In this document: piece by piece, positions 11,331 through 22,561 of the stretch
Numbering within the stretch: position 1 is the first letter of the stretch
Layout of the letters: each line of letters starts with the position of its first letter
From: Straminergon stramineum
Taxonomy: Eukaryota; Streptophyta; Bryopsida; Hypnales; Calliergonaceae
Assembly: GCA_963920665.1 (NCBI GenBank)
Contig: OY987268.1
Coordinates: forward strand, 14,820,501 to 14,884,500
Reading direction: 5' to 3'
DNA: 64,000 bases
Notes under the pieces: generated by a model
Databases searched by the model: none
What the model was told of the DNA's origin: nothing
Seen by the model: the letters and a program-made list of their open reading frames with translations, nothing else
Position numbers and translations under genes: made by a program

Positions 11331-13139
11331 AGGAAAAACAATGAACCAAGCGTTCTTGACGATGTGAGTATTCCTTCCTTCAGTTCTTTCATTTACGAAG
11401 TCATTCACAGAATCTTGAATTCTGTTAGAGGCATAGACTTTTGATCGGTGGTCAATACATTGGTGAATACTGCTTGTAGACCTTGAAGTTTGTAACACTC
11501 CTCACTTGTGAATTGCAGACATGCTTTCTTTCCTTGTTTTGAATTGCTTGCGTTGGCCTCGCATGAGCAGAGATTTGCTATGTCGTGGGTGGAGCCATTG
11601 CTTGCCACCCATGATCAAGCGAAGCGGGACTTCCTAGAGAAGGAGGATGCGAAGATCAAAGTTGAACGTCTTGCCGAAGAAGAGCACCAGAATTGTCAAA
11701 GACAACAATGTGAGGTAACACTTTTCGCCCCTGTCATACACACTCGAATTTCTTTCCACTGTATAATTGATCGATCAGCTTGGGTTCATGTCAGTGCCCA
11801 ATGCGCGCGGTTCATGACAAATGTGGTTGACGAATGCAGCTTCGAGATTTAGCAAGTTGTATTAGTACTGCGACGACGCCAAGTGACTCTTTGAGGAAGA
11901 GGAAATGTAAGAGCCTAAACTTCTCGAGTTGATTTGAAAATCACCGCCCTCATCAAGTCGGTTTTCATTGTTCAATCTGCGTGTAATAAGCTCGTTGGTG
12001 GAATTTGAAGTATCGATACTGTTATTTGCTGTTTAGCCAAAACACTTCTTCCTGATGCTTATCCTTTGGTGCTCTCCTTGCACAGTGCCAAAGATATTGC
12101 GCTTCTTCCAAAATCCTTTTAGGGTGTCCCGGTTGCAAAAAATCAAGCACAGTGGATACCCCAGTACTCGAGAGGCCAAAGGTGAGAATCAATCAGCTAG
12201 GAGGAGAAATGAATACTATTTGGAATGAATTGTGTTGCAGTGACTTTAAGCACATTGATGTGTCAGTCCGATGAAATGATCAATTACTGAATCATTCTGG
12301 CTTATCATTGTTACACGATTAAGGTCTCTATTGATTCATACGATGTAACTTCATCTTGCCTGTTCTCGTGAATGCAGTGATGAATTCCAATGCGAGATTG
12401 TTTAGTGGATGCCGGATCGTTCCTTGTGGACCCCAAGATTCTGTACTGGTTTCTATGCGAAACGCTTCGGAAAGGAGTATTTCAGGATCAAATATTCAGT
12501 TTGCGAAAGTGGATTCTAATGTCAGCATCTTCAAATGAATGTTTCCAGCTAATTGATGACGCTGATTTTTCCTCCCTAAAATATTGTTTTCGGCTTGTAT
12601 TGAGATGCCGCAACTCTTTGTTGATATTTCCATCACTTGCAGAACCGCGATGTACCCGCATGGACAAGGGAAGAGTATTTGAGGAAGAATGGAAGGATTC
12701 CAGACCAGTGGAATGACGGGGTAGGTTATTTGCTAGTGTGAGAGCTCTGCTTCAAGATGTGCCCATTAAATATGGATTTGTTGTCGATGTCGTTGACATT
12801 TGATTGAGTACTCTTGAGGCAGTTGTCTCATTTACAAGAGTGTTGATGGCACATGTGACACTTCTGTGTGGACCTTTGCAGAAGGACGAGGAGGAATTCG
12901 GGGGCGCTTTGGGCAACAACTATCTAAACAATTATGTCTTTGCGGGTATGGTGGGTGGTGTTGACAGCGATTCCGACTCCGACAGCGATTGGACAGCCTT
13001 TTTATCGAGCATCAGCAGAGCTTTTCTATCGTTGAGGATCGAAATCCTTGTGCTGATCTTACGACGCATGTTGATGCTGTTGGCGACCACCTGGCCAAGA
13101 CATCAACATTGGCATCTGAGCCAGGATTCTCTGATCTAA
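11331..13139 (+). pseudogene. 5'-truncated copy of the unknown multi-exon gene
   Basis: Product unknown. This is a diverged copy of the gene at 18844-21407 and keeps its exon layout. It has the last 12 codons of exon 1 (about 11331-11366, followed by a GTGAGT donor), then blocks 11571-11709, 12086-12181, 12378-12520, 12643-12720 and 12882 onward. Exons 2 to 5 have exactly the same lengths as in the other copy (139, 96, 143 and 78 bp). Introns are homologous too, so it arose by DNA duplication, not retroposition. The long first exon is absent. The fourth-exon donor is GTCAGC instead of GTAAGC. The TAA that ends the other copy after the SDSDSDSD run is TGG here, so the frame runs on to a stop at 13137 through former 3' UTR. 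It is most likely a pseudogene. A transcribed truncated gene using another start is not excluded. Confidence 0.65.
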
Positions 13140-15613
13140 GAGTAGATTCATCGTGCACGCATCATTGAATTTGAATCCAAACCCATTTCGGTACATCCAC
13201 TGGAAATGAATGAACCTCAAGATTTGTAATTGTAAGTATGGGAAATTTCGTTAAAATGGCAGTATTCTATACGCCTCTCTAGGATTAGTATAGATTTTAG
13301 ACCACATGGTCAAAATGTGAAAGTGCCAATTTTGTGGAATACCTCCATTTTATTGAAGTATCCGTCAAGTAGAATAGATGAAAAAATATATTAATTCAAG
13401 TCAGCAAATAGTTCAAGGTCTACCCTAAGACGAGCATGTGGTCATCTTCTCCCCATTCAATGGGAAGATACTTTCATTTTTAATGCCTCATGTAGTGTAG
13501 GAAGTGTGAAACAAAGTGAACATGTTATTAGAGTTAATTGTAAAGGTCGTCCCCAATTCTAACAGTGGATTTTGAGGAAGGTTTTAACAAAGAATAGTAC
13601 AATAGAAACACAATACCAAACTCCATTTGAGCCAAGTTTTGGTACTCCCTAGAGTTTCGTCAAGATTGTATTTTTGCCAAACTCTGGGTCCTGAGCCCAC
13701 ATTGCACCCACTTTATGATTAATGCTATTATGTGTTGACAAATAGAGAACTTCAATAGCACAACAAAGTCCACCTTCTAAAGAAAATGTCATCAAAAGAG
13801 TTGCCTGATAACCTGTCCTGAAGAGTTGTTAGTGGACAACTGAAAGCTCTCACTCATTGCCAGAAGAATGAGAATCCAACTCCTTTCAACTTTGTCAAAT
13901 AGAAACTTGAAGTATGACATAAAAATAAATTCGCCCATGACAAAGCAATGGACGAATTTGGACTAAAATATTTACACCTACATTTGAACCAAAAAACATC
14001 CAATATTTTCTAGATATTTATTACACAAGGTGCACACAAAGTCAAAACATGAAGGTCTAAGATTCAATTAGTACAAACTTGGGTTGTCATAGACTATGGA
14101 AATGATCCACAAGAAGATCCACAAGACGAACTTGACTACTAGTGGGTCTTCTTGTAGTCATTTTCCTCGTCAACATGACCCAATGAAGTTTCCATTGGTG
14201 TTCCCAAAGACAATACAATTCATAACTTTTACATACTATGCCCAAATAATGCATGCTAAAATGTCTTAGAATCTTCTTTCCATTGCCAAAAAGATATAAC
14301 AAATAGAAATGTATGTTCAACAATGCTAACAACGCTCACTTGTAATTGGTCTCCATTTTTGATGTGCACACCCTTCCTCAGCTCATCAGGAGAAAAGTGA
14401 GAACTTAACAAGTTTCAGCTCTATCAAAGTCATCCGAAACCAGTCATTCTCAACTGAAGGAAAACATGAGTGAAATCTAGTTCCTCCATGACAACTGAAA
14501 GCTATCATGGACGAATTTGGACTGCATGTAGCCGGCGATTGTGGACACACAGACCTGCAATTGAAACCGAAAGCATTTCAGGAAAGCCCTCCAAAGCAGC
14601 TCTAGAAAGACCTCCCCCAGAAAACACCGTCCCCATTTATTAAGAATTGGAGGAAAACCTTCATGTCATCACTGTATGGGTGAATTGGAGAAAATCTTGA
14701 TTCTTAAGTTATCAGGACCGATGATCACCCATTTCCGATCACTTAAGTAATTCAGCCTATCTGCGGCATGGGAAAAGTTTAGGAAAAAATTTCCCTGTGT
14801 AGGGGAGGCAACCCATTTCTGACCACTTAAGCAAATACATATATCTGCAAGGGAGTTTTTAACAATAGGAAATTTTCCCATGTGTAGAAATAGAGTTCAT
14901 AAGATTTTCATAATTTTTATTTTCAAATTTTTATTTCTCAAAACAAAATTACTATGAATTTTTAGTTGAAGATTTTGTTCCATCCCATATTGGTCATACA
15001 TACCTTCCTATTTTTGACCAAGGGTTGGTTGCAAAATCCAACAAGGGTTGGTTTCAATATTGAGAGTGTTGAGGCCAATCATAATGTGCTACAACTGTGC
15101 CGGGAACTGTGCCAACATTAATCGTGTTAATCACCTCCTAATTGAAATTACTACACCTTATGTTGCCATAATGGGAGTCGGAGTGATCAAGAATGGGTTG
15201 CCTCCCCTAGAAAAATAGATTTCAGATAATTTCCTAAACTTTTTTCCCTTAAAAGCAAAATAATCATGAATTTTTTTCATGAAGATTCTATTCATTCCAT
15301 TCTTGATATGTAGGTAAACCTACGTCCAACCATAGGATGGTTCCAAAATCGATGTAAGGCTTCCAATGTACATGGTGTGATCACTCTGTACATTCAATTG
15401 TACACCACCTAGACATTTTCAATATTGTCCCCGGGGGTTCTGCGGTGCATGAGCTGTCATCTGCACTTCATCTGATCAGAAATGGAGAAGCCTAAACTAC
15501 GAGAATGGGAGGCTGATCGGAAATGATTGATCCGGAAAGCCCTCCCCGGAATACACCCTGTCAGCAAATGAAGCATCCTTTCATGTTTTCTATTTTCGAA
15601 CTGCGAGAAGCAC
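13140..15613. other. Gene-free stretch with repeat-family member
   Basis: Homology to the right gene copy fades by about 13,240. The rest is non-coding and contains the foldback-family member listed separately, plus short recurring phrases ('catggacgaatttggact' near 13,947 and 14,508; 'ggaaagccctcc' near 14,580 and 15,535) that suggest further decayed repeats. Confidence 0.45.
14720..15215 (-). repeat. Foldback repeat, family member 2
   Basis: Contains 'gaggcaacccatttctgacc', 'ttctcaaaac', 'tattggtcatac', 'aagggttggttgc', 'aatcataatgtgctacaact' and ends near 'gatcaagaatgggttgcctc', so its ends are mutually inverted. It shares these blocks with 989-1760 and 48,930-49,310. No coding frame. Confidence 0.5.
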
Positions 15614-15856
15614 ATGGTACGGAAGCTTAAAAAAGAGGAAATCGTTGCATTATTTAGTAAGATAGGCCTACCGTATTCCCTTGACGGAGGTCCTCTTCAG
15701 GACAGTATAGTAAGTAAGTTACTGACAACATTACGACAAGATGCGCCGGCGCGGGCCTGCATGTTGAATGCAGGGTTTCTTTTTTCATTTATTTTAGGCA
15801 GAGTAGAAAGCTATCACCAGAAGGATGAAGCTATTTACATCCATGGAAATGGATGA
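15614..15856 (+). CDS. Small open frame of unknown function
   Basis: An 80-codon frame starting ATG at 15614 and ending TGA. The first about 65 residues look protein-like (start MVRKLKKEEIVALFSKIG, then a mixed hydrophobic/charged stretch ending ..FSFILGRVESYHQ), with better-than-background GC. I recognise no family. It could be an isolated exon, a short gene or a chance frame. No clear TATA box or flanking splice structure supports it. Upstream sequence from about 15,440 is also GC-richer than the surroundings. Confidence 0.2.
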   Translation: MVRKLKKEEIVALFSKIGLPYSLDGGPLQDSIVSKLLTTLRQDAPARACMLNAGFLFSFILGRVESYHQKDEAIYIHGNG

Positions 15857-17819
15857 AACTTGCAATCTATGGATGAGATTTCAACCATTCATCCTAATTG
15901 ATGAACATTCATCCACATTATAGCAATATTTCCAAGATTTGGTAGTAAATTAGTGATTTCATCCATTGAAAAGCAAAAATATTTTGCCAAATATTCCCTA
16001 TAAAAATATTTATCGCTTTAGAATTGAAATTCACTTAAATAAAATCCTGGTTGATTTCCCCCTCCAAAATCCAAATGCCTACTTGCGTTGGTTACAACTG
16101 AAGGTAATTGCAAGAAACACTTGTCCTATTTTTGGTCTCCTTGCCCTTGGACAGGTGAATTTTTGCTTATAACTTTTGTATAGTTTGTTTGTTTGGTGTG
16201 AAATTTGGAAGGAAGGTACATGTGGTAGTTTTAGACATTGAGATTTTTTTTTCAAATTTTTCAAAAATATTTTACTATTTTTCAACTACCCCGAATTGGC
16301 TGTCTATTTGGGCCATTTTGGAGGTTTTTAGTCCAATTTTGGACCCAAAAATGAAAATAAGAAGCTACAAATTAGATATGTTGGAGGTTTACTAACATTA
16401 TAAGGACTGATGATGAGTTTTTATAAAAATAGAAACATGTCAATTGCACACATGCGATCAAAGTGCCCTTGCTTTGCACGAAGTCTATGAAGAGGGAAAA
16501 AATTTCTACAAAATTTTTTTGGTGCAATATGAGCACAATCTTCTCTAGCAAAATGTCTTTTTTTATTGAATTTTTTTGAATTTTTTTTGAATTACTAAAA
16601 ATGAAAAGGTCTAGAGACCCCTATTTTGCTATTTTTTGCTCCCATTGGCTTCTGTAGTACCCTGTAGTAGTCTATAGTATTGCATAGTATTATATAATAA
16701 TGAATCAATGGTACAGATCTATAGGTGCCTTGAGTCAATGGTTTAGATTTGTTAGTGCATTGTTGACACACAGTATTGATAGTTCTTCATAGTATTATCA
16801 GTCTTATGGCCAAAAAGTGCGTTTTTAATTTGAAAACGTGAAGTGATTCTTGCAATCTCCCTTGAAGCAAAATGCAAAGTACTTTTCTCTCTATTGGAAA
16901 GAAGACAAGCCAATATAATTTTTATTTTTTTATGGAGATGATGATCAAACTTGGAAAATTTAAATTTGGATTTGGATTCAAAGACTCGAAATTAGCATAT
17001 TAGGATCTTGAAATACTACAGTGGTAGTTCTGAGATAGGGGATCAATTTTAACCAATTTATTTGCTATGGTAAAAAATTAAAGGTTTTGATTCTCAACTT
17101 CTTGATTCAATGTCACCAATGCAAGGAAGCTTTAGAAATCCGACAAACAAAAGAAGTTGATGAAGTACCTCATTCTTGTCTTATGCCAACAAATGTAGAT
17201 GAAGTACTATACCTAGCCCACCTTGATGTTATTACTATGGCATCCCCAAAGGATTTGATGATGCTATTAATTTTAGCATTTTGACAATGTGATAATTATG
17301 CATGTCAATATAGGATGTTGTACTCCATTAATTGAGTAACTTCACCAATGTTGACATAATTATGTGCACAAGGTGTAAGTCCAAGTGTTTGTATTCTTGT
17401 TGGTGGAAGTTAAGATGGAACACTTTATTTGACACAAATATTCACAAATTCTCCACTTGGGACTTTAAGATTTGCTTATGATGAGTAATAGACGAAGTAG
17501 AGGGTTCTCTCAATGGTGCTTTCTTTGCTACTCCAAAGTCAATTTTTCACTACTGCAACAATACATGAAGCACAACTTTTGGAATACGTTGTATGGAAGT
17601 AACATTATGAAATATATGGAGTTGTAGGAAATCAAAATTGAAGGTTTATAATCTTTGTTTATATTTATTGAATTGCTAAGATTTGAGGAAAGTTTCAAAG
17701 AAGGATATCAAAGGTCCATTAAAATCCATGAAATCCTAAAGAACCATGAGATAGTTTTATGTAACAAAATTCTGAATATAAATTTTAAACCCAAAAAGTT
17801 AATTAAGGGTGTACAACAT
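15857..17819. other. Gene-free AT-rich stretch
   Basis: No credible exon. A minus-strand copy of the short dispersed motif gtgtttcttgcaatTac lies at 16104-16120 (forward copies at 47725, 50776 and 55048). Confidence 0.45.
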
Positions 17820-18840
17820 TCCTCATGTACCTCCAACAAAGAGGTTATCGTCAACGAGGGAGGAATGTTTCGTAAAACACCGTTCAACCGTCTGGCTTTG
17901 AAGGAACGTTTTGTGAAAGCTTCCCTTGGATATCGTGAACGCGGCAATGACACGAGAAATGGCTGCTCCAGCCAGTGCTTTGCAATCACAAGCCCGTCAA
18001 GCCGCACAAGCCGAAACGAAACTGGAGCCAGGGTTTCACATGGTGATAAATTATGGCAGCTGGCGTCTGTGAACAATTGCTCCGGGCGTTTCAGAGGATC
18101 TTCTTTCGGAATATCCTCGATGATGCTCGAATTACGGAAAATCATCGCCAACGAGGAGGTCAACGAGGTGCTTTCACAGAGGTGACCTTCTGCCAGAGAG
18201 GAACTGGTGTGCCTGAAAAGAGCTACAGTACTTTAGTGCCTGACAGTCGTGGCATAGACTCTGGATTATATTTCATTATAGTCGTGCTCAATTTTATATG
18301 GTATCGTGATCTTCCTCCCGATAATTGGCGTTTTAGATCGTGTCTCGGAGTTCAAGTCGAGAGTTTATCGAATATAGTGTGCATTTAGTCGATGAGCGAT
18401 GAGTTGGAGGTGTCCTGATTGATTGACAGTCGCATGCATTTGCTGTGTGTGTCCTGGATCGAATTCGGGATATCTTGGTAGAGGGTCGTGTTGATCTTGG
18501 TTACTATTCGTACTGTCGACGTTTAGGAAGGTCGACATACAGTAGGACTCTTTCGTGTTTTTTTTACTTGAGAAAGTGCGGTGTTTTAGTAGTGCATATG
18601 TGAATCGTGCTAGTTTGGGGTTCTTTTTGAAACCGCGGGAAGTTGCTTGTGTCTCATGTTCACAAGATATGAAGATGTGAAGTCGAAATTAGCAAAGAGT
18701 TGCTGCTGAGGGACAACCGAAGACAATATACTATCGAGAGAGAGATGATGGTTGTTGTTTGATATTGAAAATGATCAATTCACGGGAGGATTATCTTTAG
18801 CTGCGGAATCTTGTTTCGCGATAGTTCTGAAGAGGCTGGC
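17820..18840 (+). other. GC-richer region upstream of the unknown gene (5' UTR/promoter or extra exons)
   Basis: Base composition rises abruptly at about 17,820 and stays high into exon 1 at 18844, so this is probably the promoter and leader of that gene. Several overlapping open frames exist. One (ATG at 17947, TGA at 18070-18072) encodes a 41-residue Ala/Gln-rich peptide starting MTREMAAPASALQSQ, which could be a short upstream frame or part of an unannotated exon. A GAGAGAGA run lies near 18,735 and a possible acceptor (gattatctttag) at about 18,800. Which parts are transcribed cannot be decided from sequence alone. Confidence 0.3.
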
Positions 18841-18843
18841 ACA

Positions 18844-21407
18844 ATGTTCCGCATGAAGTTCCAGACGAGGGATACGGATGGTGAAGACGAAGAAATCTCG
18901 GACCAGGAGCGTTACGAGGAGAGAAACGCAGAGTCAGTCGGTGGTAGCCCAGAATCTGACCCAGCGGTAATTTTCTACGGTCGAGTGGGGAAGTTCGGAA
19001 AGATTCAGCGCATTACAAATCCTGACAAAGCCGTCGCGCACCATGATTCGTCGCTGAGTAGCCTTACCTTGAGTTCCAATGTGGCCAGCACTGGCTCCAA
19101 AAACAGTGCGGCTGTAGATCTGGAAGGGCCAGTGCAAGAAGTACCTCATTTCGCTATTGTTTTCGATGTGGATGTGGTGGAGGAGCCTGTGAAACCGTTT
19201 GCAGAATCGTTGCACGTTAGAATACAAGGTTCCACGAAAGAAAGCCTGTCGGATACGGACATTATCGTCACGAACATCCATTATCAGGCTTCAGTCGAAC
19301 GTCAAGATGCAGACATGGATCCTGTGAGCTCTCAGGCTCCTGCAGTTGGTGAAGCACAAACTCACTGCGGGCAGAGTGCTTCTCCTGATTCTGGTTCCGA
19401 GTGCTGTTCGAGTAACGTGAATGAAGGGAAGCCAAGATGGGAGTACGAAAACGAGACTGAGACAGGGATGACGAATGAGGTCATGCAGCAGAGGAAAAAC
19501 AATGAACCGAGCGGTTATGACGATGTAAGTATTCCTTCAGTTCTATAATTTAAGGATCTTGACTTCTGTCAGAGCGATTGACTTTTGATGAATTGTTTTT
19601 ACATTTGTTGAACACGTACTTCTTGTGGATCTTGAAGTTTACAACAGTCCTACATTCTTTCAGACATAGTTTTCTCGATGACCGATCAGTCAGATGTATT
19701 TGAATTTGGATCACTGCAACTTTCTCTCTTGAGTGCATCTTTAACACGACTACAGCGATCCGGCATTTGAAGTACCGAGAAAAACAGTTCTAATCGTTTC
19801 CGCTTGGAACAAAGGGGACATCAACTGGACATTAAATTATTAGGACTGCTAACTTCTGAATTGCAGACATGCTTTCTTTCTTTTAGGGTTCGGTTGCCCG
19901 TCCTCTGTAGAGCTAGCGAAGAAAGAGTATGCGCATGATTCCCTGTTTTGAATTGCTTGCGTTGGCCTCGCATGAGCAGAGATTTCAGAAGCCATGGGAG
20001 GAGCCATTACTTGCCGCCCACGATCAAGCGAAGCGGGACCTCATAGCGAAGGAGGATGCGAAGATCGAAGCTGAACGTCTTGCCGAAGAAGAGCGCCGGA
20101 ATTGTCAAAGACAACAACGTGAGGTAACACTTTTCGCCCCTGTCATGCACACTCGAATTTCTTTCCACTGTATAATCGATCGGTCAGCTTGGGTTCATGT
20201 CAGTGCCCAATGCGCGCGGTTCATGACAAATGTGGTTGACGAATGCAGCTTCGAGATTTAGCAAATTGTATTAGTACTGCGACCACGCCAGGTGACTCTT
20301 TAAGGAAGAGCAAACGTAAGACGCTCTCTTCTCCAGTTGATTTGACAATCACCGCCCTCATCAGTTTAGTTTTCATTGTTCAATCTGCGTGTAATAAGCT
20401 CGTTGGTGGAATTTGAAGCAGCGATACTGCTATTTGCTGTTAAGCCAAAACACTTCTTCCTAACGCTTATCCTTTGGTGCTCTCGTTGCACAGTCCAGAA
20501 GATATTGCGCTTCTTACGAAACTCTTTTAGGGTGTTCCGGTCGCAGAAAATTAGGCACGGTGGATACCCCAGTACTCGAGAGGCCGAAGGTGAGAATCAA
20601 ACAGTTGGGAGGAGGAACGAATACTGTTTGGAATGAATTGTGTTGCAGTGACTTTAAGCACATTGATGTGTCAGTCCGATGAAATGATCAATTACTGAAT
20701 CTGGCTTATCATTGTTATATGATTAACGTCTGTGTCGATTCTTCCGATGTAACTTCACCTTGCTTGTTCTCGTGAATGCAGTGATGAATCCCAATGCGAG
20801 ATTGTTCAGTGGATGCCGAACCGTTCCTTGTGGACCCCCAGATTCTGTACTTGCTTTAATGCGAAACGCTTCAGAAAAGAGTATTTCAGGATCAAATATT
20901 CAGTTTGCGAAAGTGAATTCAACTGTAAGCATCCTTGAACGCATGTTTTCCGCTGATTGATGACTCTCATACTTCATCCCTAAAATATTGTCTTCGGCTT
21001 GTCATGAGATGCCGCAACTCTTCCGGACTATTTTGCTGATATTTCCATCACTTGCAGAACCGCGATGTCCCCGGATGGACGAGGGAAGAGTACTCGAGGA
21101 AGAATGGAAAGACCCCAGACCGGTGGAATGACAGGGTAGGTTATTTGCTAGTGTCAGAGCTCTGCTTCAAGATGTGCCCATTAAATATGGATTTGTAGTC
21201 GAAGTCGTTGACATTTGAGTACTAACTCTTTAGGCAGTTGTCGCATTTACAAGAACGTTGATGGCACAAGTAACACTTCTGTGTGAACCTTTGCAGAAGG
21301 ACGAGGAGGAATTCGGGTGTGCTTTGGGCAACAACTATCTGAACAATTATGTCTTCGCGGGTATGTCGGGTGGTTTTGACAGCGATTCCGACTCAGACAG
21401 CGATTAA
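18844..21407 (+). CDS. Six-exon gene of unknown function, acidic SD-repeat C-terminus
   Basis: I do not recognise the family. Model: exons 18844-19524, 19980-20118, 20494-20589, 20782-20924, 21058-21135 and 21297-21407, with GT donors, AG acceptors and phases that join into 415 codons plus TAA. I chose ATG 18844 because it is the first ATG in the open first exon; the frame stays open a little upstream. Exon 1 encodes 227 mostly acidic, Ser-rich residues (MFRMKFQTRDTDGEDEEISD...). Exon 2 gives a charged helix-prone stretch (AKRDLIAKEDAKIEAERLAE). Exons 3-4 contain basic FRVFRSQKIRHGGYPSTRE and SGCRTVPCG. Exon 5 has GWTREEYSRKNGKTPDRW. Exon 6 ends NNYVFAGMSGG and then a run of Asp-Ser repeats. 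The second copy at 11.3-13.1 kb preserves exon lengths, which supports the model. Function and location are unknown; the acidic tail would fit a nuclear protein, but that is a guess. Confidence 0.6.
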
Positions 21408-22421
21408 AGAGTCTTTTTATCGAGCAGCAGCAGAGATTTTCTATCGTTGAGGATGGAATTCCTTGTGCTGATCTCACGACGCATGTTGATGCTGTTGGCG
21501 ACCGCCTGGCCAGAACTTCAACATCGGCAACTGAGCCAGGATCCACTCATCCCAGAGTGGATTCAGCATGCACCCATTATTGAACGTGCTATCCAAACCC
21601 ATTTCGGTATATCCACTGGAAATGAAAGTTCCTCCAGGTTCGTAATGTCCAAGTGGCAACCGCAGACTTGATTTATCCAGGTGTACGTCAATCCGAAAGA
21701 ATGCTTGGCTGTAGAATTTTTGGTAATCATTCGAAAGATTTTAGTTTCAGCTTGCTTGATTCATGACGAGCGGAACGAGCGGCCATGCACTATCAAAGCA
21801 GTTGTAGGGGTAACTATGATGTCCTAGTGTACAGAGCAATGATCATCTTATGACACCAAGCAAAGCTTGGCTCTCCTGCCCATTGGCAGGAATGCGGTAC
21901 ACAAAGTCCACAGCCAGTGTGTCTCATTTGCATGTTTTTCGTCATAGAGTGTGATGAGCAATCCCATTCATTTGCACTTCAAAATAGATATGTAATCTCT
22001 TAAGAGTGTGCATGTTTGCAAAGAAAAGTCATGGTAAGCTCCTCCATAGAAACCCTCCATTAGACCTTCGAAATTGCCGATGAGAACAGGGAAAACGAAT
22101 CCACAAGTCAATTTGGAGACTCGGTTTTCAATAAACTCAACCTTCCAAAAATGAATATAAAAATTAAAGAAAGACACTACTCTGAGCGAATGAAGGCAAT
22201 CAGACGACTCATTCATTTCATCAAAGTCCACGGAGATTCAACAGCAGAGTCCACAGAGATGAAACAGCGAAGACCAATGCAGACAAGAGAAAGCCAGCCC
22301 CGATCCCCTGAAGCTATTTGAAGGGCGTTCCACCGTCCCCAACGAGCACCGGGACCAGCATCCCTGCCCACAAGTACACAAGTTCCACGTTGCTTCCCAG
22401 GCCCAGCTCCACCCGACTAAA
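21408..22421. other. 3' flank of the unknown gene, then no recognised gene
   Basis: Homology with the left copy continues to about 21,640 beyond the stop codon ('cccatttcggtatatccact' versus 'cccatttcggtacatccact'), so this is duplicated 3' UTR or flank. From there to 22,421 I see no exon. Confidence 0.4.
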
Positions 22422-22561
22422 GGGCCGGCTTCCATGCGGAGTCGGCGGCCGTTGAAGCCCACCGATGAGCGGTGGAATGAGAGTCCGTTTTTTCTGGAAC
22501 TCCCATTCCACCGCTGATCCGTGGGCTTCACTGGCCCCCGAGTTCACATGGAAGCCGGCCC
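22422..22561. repeat. Long GC-rich hairpin (about 65-bp arms)
   Basis: The two arms are near-complementary: GGGCCGGCTTCCATG at 22422-22436 pairs with the end at 22547-22561. The inner block GAAGCCCACCGATGAGCGG pairs with CCGCTGATCCGTGGGCTTC, continuing to a short T-rich loop near 22,487-22,495. Mismatches are scattered. It could be a foldback element or a small-RNA precursor; the length and mismatch pattern suit either. Confidence 0.7.

Noticed and set aside
17708..18163. 151-codon minus-strand frame at 17.7-18.2 kb
   Set aside because: Overlaps a GC-rich leader with open frames in several phases; no recognisable motif and no splice or start context.
19917..20123. Alternative exon 2 of the unknown gene starting at 19917 and ending at GAG before GTAACA
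   Set aside because: It is open in the right copy, but its acceptor is not shared by the left copy. The 19980-20118 choice gives equal length, matching phases and valid splice sites in both copies.
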